Assembly: GCF_001648175.1 (NCBI RefSeq)
Contig: NZ_CP015243.1
Coordinates: 3,968,001 to 4,032,000, forward strand
DNA: 64,000 nucleotides
Origin: Halotalea alkalilenta
GTDB lineage: Bacteria; Pseudomonadota; Gammaproteobacteria; Pseudomonadales; Halomonadaceae
Direction of reading: 5' to 3'
Below are positions 61,360 to 64,000 of the stretch, one piece after another; position 1 is the first letter of the stretch; every line of letters starts with the position of its first letter. The notes under the pieces were generated by a model. That model saw nothing but the letters and a program-made list of their open reading frames with translations, did not search any database and was not told where the DNA came from. The translations under genes and the position numbers were made by a program.

Positions 61360-64000
61360 GGTTGTTTTGGCTCCATCCAAGCACGCCAACACTCGATCAC
61401 CGCCTGTCTATGGGCGCTGAACTCACTCACCGACACCATCGAATCGCGCTTTGCCAGCGCGTTGAGATGGCCGATATCCCGGTAGGCAAGATAGGCGTTT
61501 CTCAGCGCCCCGGCGTGTTCTATCGGCAGTTGACGAGATATCTCCAAGGTTTCGAGAATTCGCACGTTGTCACTGTAATCGAGCAGCGCCGGCACCTCGG
61601 CGCCCAGCGCCAGCACCGCGAACTGGTCGAGAAACTCGATGTCGACCAGGCCACCGGGATCGTGCTTGAGGTCGAAGCGCTCAGGGTCACGTCCGCCGCT
61701 GCCGAGGTGTTCGCGCATCTTGGCGCGCATCTTCACCACGTCCTCACGCAGCCGCTCCCGGTCGCGCGGCTTGCCGAGCACTTCGCGACGCAGTGATTCG
61801 AACCGCCGCTTCAGCAGTGTACTGCCAGCCACCGCCCTGGCTCGCACCAGCGCCTGGTGTTCCCAGGTCCAGGCATGGCGATGCTGGTACTCGGCGAAGG
61901 CCTCGAGTGAGGTGACCAGCAGTCCGGCGTTACCCGAGGGACGAAGCCGCATGTCGACATCGAACAGCATGCCGTTAGCGGTCACCGCGGTGAGCAGATG
62001 GATGATCCGCTGGCCGAGCCGGGTGAAGAACACCCCGTTGTCGATCGCCCGGGGGCCGCTGGTCGCGCCCTGGGGAGCGGCGTCGTGGATGAAGACCAGG
62101 TCAAGATCCGAGCCATAGCCGAGCTCGATCCCCCCCAGCTTGCCGTAGCCGACGATGATGAAACCGGCACGGCCCTCCTCGCGCGAGGACTCGCCCCCCT
62201 GAGGTTCTCCGTAGCGGGCCACCAGCCCCCGCCAGGCCATCGCCAACACGCGCTCGAGCACGACCTCGGCGATAAAGGTGAGATAGTCGCTGACGTTCAT
62301 CAGCGTGCGCGCACCGGCAAGGTCGGACGCGGCGACCGAGAGCACCTGGGCATGCTTGAACACCCGAAGGGCTTCGAGCTGAGCCTCATCGTCGTCCTCG
62401 GGTATTCGCGCCAGGGTCTGGTCGAGCTCGGCGCGCAGGCGTTCGCGATCAGCGGGAGAATAGAGCATCGCCGGGGTGAGCAGCTCGTCGAGCAATACCG
62501 GGTGACGGGTGAGCTGCTCGGCGATCCAGGGGCTCGCCGCGCACAGCCGGACCAGATGGACCCGGGCTGCCCCGCTTTCGCGCAAAAGCGATAGATAGGC
62601 AGTGCGCCGCAGCACCGACTCGATCAGCCCAAGCACTCGTTCGAGCGCGATGTCCGGCGGCTGATCGAGATAGTGCCGGCGAAGACCCGGTGAGCGTTCC
62701 ACCGGCTGTTCACCGCCATCGGGATGCTCGCCGGCGACCGCCTCCAGCAGCAGCGGCATCAAGGCGTCGAGACGTTCGAGGCCGATGCGCTGCATCCCCT
62801 TCACCGCCTTCGAGCGCCGCAGCGCATCGATCCGGGCGAGCACCCGGGAAGGGTCGGCGAAACCGCGGGAGACAAGCAGTGCCTCGCCCTCTTCGCGATC
62901 CAGCGACGCCTCCCACAGCGCCCGCCACTCGGCGATCGCCTGCTCGTCGCCGCTCGGCGCACTCTCCTGCGGCACGCTGATCACCGCCTCGAAATGGCCA
63001 TGGACGCGACGACGCACCGCGACCAGCTCCGATTCGAGCTCGCCCCAGCCAGCGCGGCCCAGCGCAAACGCCACTCGCTCACGGTCGAGCGAGTTCGTCG
63101 GCAAGTCCTGGGTCTGACGATCCTCCAACGCCTGGAGCACGTGCTCCAGGTCGCGCAGCAGCAGATAATCCGCCTCCAGCTCCTCGACCACCCGGGCGGG
63201 AAGCAGCTCGAGTCGCGCCAGGCAGCCCAGGGCGCGGGCCAGCGACGGTGTCTGCAACTCGGTGTCGCGCCCGCCGCGGATCAGCTGGAAGACCTGGACC
63301 ACGAACTCGACCTCGCGGATCCCTCCCGCGCCGAGCTTGATGTTGTCGGCGAGCCCGCGGCGGCGAACTTCTCGGTTGATCATCGCCTTCATCTCGCGCA
63401 GCGACTCGATCGCACCGAAATCGACGTAGCGCCGGTAGACGAAGGGCTTGAGCCTTTCGAGCAGCTCGCGACCGGCGTCTTTGTCCCCCGCCACCGGCCT
63501 CGCCTTGAGCAGCGCAAAGCGCTCCCACTCCCGCCCTTGGTCCTGGTAGTAGCGATCCAGCGCAGCGAAACTGCCGACCAGCGGCCCGCCGTCCCCGAGC
63601 GGGCGCAGCCGCATGTCGACTCGGAACACGAAACCTTCCGCGCTTGGCGCATCAAGCGCACGAATCAGCTTCTGGCCAAGCTTGGTGAAGTACTCGAGAT
63701 GGGAAAGCGAGCGCCGCCCTCCGCTGGTTTCGCCTTCGCACGGATAGGCGAAGATCAGGTCGATATCGGAGGAGAGATTGAGTTCGCCTGCGCCGAACTT
63801 GCCCATCCCCAGCACCACCAGTCGCGAAGGGGTAGCGTCGGCAAGCGGTGCCGGGCGCCCCCAGCGTGGAGCGAAGTGAGCCTCGAGCCAGCCGAGCGCC
63901 GCCTCGAGCATCGCTTCAGCGAGCTCGCTCACCGCACGCGCGGTGTCCCAGGCGCTCTCCACCGCACTGGTGTCGCGGCAGAGATCCCGCCAGACGATGC
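61356..64000 (-). CDS. glnE: Glutamine synthetase adenylyltransferase/deadenylylase GlnE (5' end beyond the window)
   Basis: About 880 residues are visible of a family near 950-1,000; the frame stays open past the right edge (upstream codons read IVWRDLCRDTSAVESAW), so the GTG near 63962 is not the start. Two nucleotidyltransferase domains are seen: the N-terminal deadenylylating one with GMGKFGAGELNLSSDIDLIF, and the C-terminal adenylylating one with GYGKLGGIELGYGSDLDLVF, each with the metal-binding G-S/SD-x-D pattern. Helical regulatory regions separate them. GlnE adjusts glutamine synthetase to nitrogen status with PII. Its stop overlaps the response-regulator start (ATGA), an unusual partner. 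Confidence 0.93.
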   Translation of the reverse strand, partial: IVWRDLCRDTSAVESAWDTARAVSELAEAMLEAALGWLEAHFAPRWGRPAPLADATPSRLVVLGMGKFGAGELNLSSDIDLIFAYPCEGETSGGRRSLSHLEYFTKLGQKLIRALDAPSAEGFVFRVDMRLRPLGDGGPLVGSFAALDRYYQDQGREWERFALLKARPVAGDKDAGRELLERLKPFVYRRYVDFGAIESLREMKAMINREVRRRGLADNIKLGAGGIREVEFVVQVFQLIRGGRDTELQTPSLARALGCLARLELLPARVVEELEADYLLLRDLEHVLQALEDRQTQDLPTNSLDRERVAFALGRAGWGELESELVAVRRRVHGHFEAVISVPQESAPSGDEQAIAEWRALWEASLDREEGEALLVSRGFADPSRVLARIDALRRSKAVKGMQRIGLERLDALMPLLLEAVAGEHPDGGEQPVERSPGLRRHYLDQPPDIALERVLGLIESVLRRTAYLSLLRESGAARVHLVRLCAASPWIAEQLTRHPVLLDELLTPAMLYSPADRERLRAELDQTLARIPEDDDEAQLEALRVFKHAQVLSVAASDLAGARTLMNVSDYLTFIAEVVLERVLAMAWRGLVARYGEPQGGESSREEGRAGFIIVGYGKLGGIELGYGSDLDLVFIHDAAPQGATSGPRAIDNGVFFTRLGQRIIHLLTAVTANGMLFDVDMRLRPSGNAGLLVTSLEAFAEYQHRHAWTWEHQALVRARAVAGSTLLKRRFESLRREVLGKPRDRERLREDVVKMRAKMREHLGSGGRDPERFDLKHDPGGLVDIEFLDQFAVLALGAEVPALLDYSDNVRILETLEISRQLPIEHAGALRNAYLAYRDIGHLNALAKRDSMVSVSEFSAHRQAVIECWRAWMEPKQP

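Overview
The window is dense, GC-rich bacterial chromosome with almost no gap lacking a gene. I see no insertion sequence, prophage, tRNA, rRNA or CRISPR array. The gene set (glnE, epsC-type cysE, pdxY, mtl-type polyol operon, chaperone-usher fimbriae, SfnR/SsuD sulfur genes) points to a gammaproteobacterium. Halomonadaceae is my best guess from overall gene style, not from a marker gene. Most genes lie on the minus strand, and both edges cut a gene (bcsC at base 1, glnE at base 64000).

Layout. (1) 1-6.9 kb: cellulose synthesis (bcsC, a fused bcsA-bcsB gene carrying a one-base frameshift, a small accessory gene) next to a degenerate EAL protein. (2) 7-11 kb: lytic transglycosylase, a kinase-fold phosphotransferase, serine O-acetyltransferase. 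(3) 10.7-32.3 kb: an organosulfur-scavenging island with ssuA, a 2-oxoglutarate-type oxygenase, three NtaA/SnaA/DszA-family flavin monooxygenases, two SfnB/DszC-family flavoproteins, metQNI plus a second metQ, ssuD and the sigma-54 activator gene sfnR. It also holds ribH2 behind an FMN riboswitch, an mvaS-mvaA pair and a dicarboxylate symporter. (4) 32-45 kb: pdxY, a sugar porter, transaldolase, and a mannitol/arabitol-type operon (mtlE-F-G-K-D and xylulokinase). (5) 45-52 kb: small membrane proteins, a luciferase-like monooxygenase, a hydrolase, a MocR/PdxR regulator divergent from paiB and two acetyltransferase genes, one fused to a rhodanese. (6) 51.7-61.4 kb: chaperone-usher fimbriae followed by a hybrid kinase with a degenerate EAL domain and a LuxR-type response regulator, which overlaps glnE.

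The most notable signal is regulatory. Five transcription units of the sulfur island (ssuA; the 15.0-16.5 kb monooxygenase; metQNI; the five-gene sfnB-to-sfnB operon; ssuD) each have a sigma-54 -24/-12 element. Each also has an 18-bp imperfect palindrome (consensus CTGTNGGAAAWCCRRCAG) whose near edge lies 82-83 bp upstream of the -24 element. Four of the five have a full or one-mismatch IHF consensus in between. The only sigma-54 activator in the window, SfnR, sits at the end of the island. I infer one SfnR-driven sulfur-starvation regulon, with flavin supply provided alongside through riboswitch-controlled ribH2.
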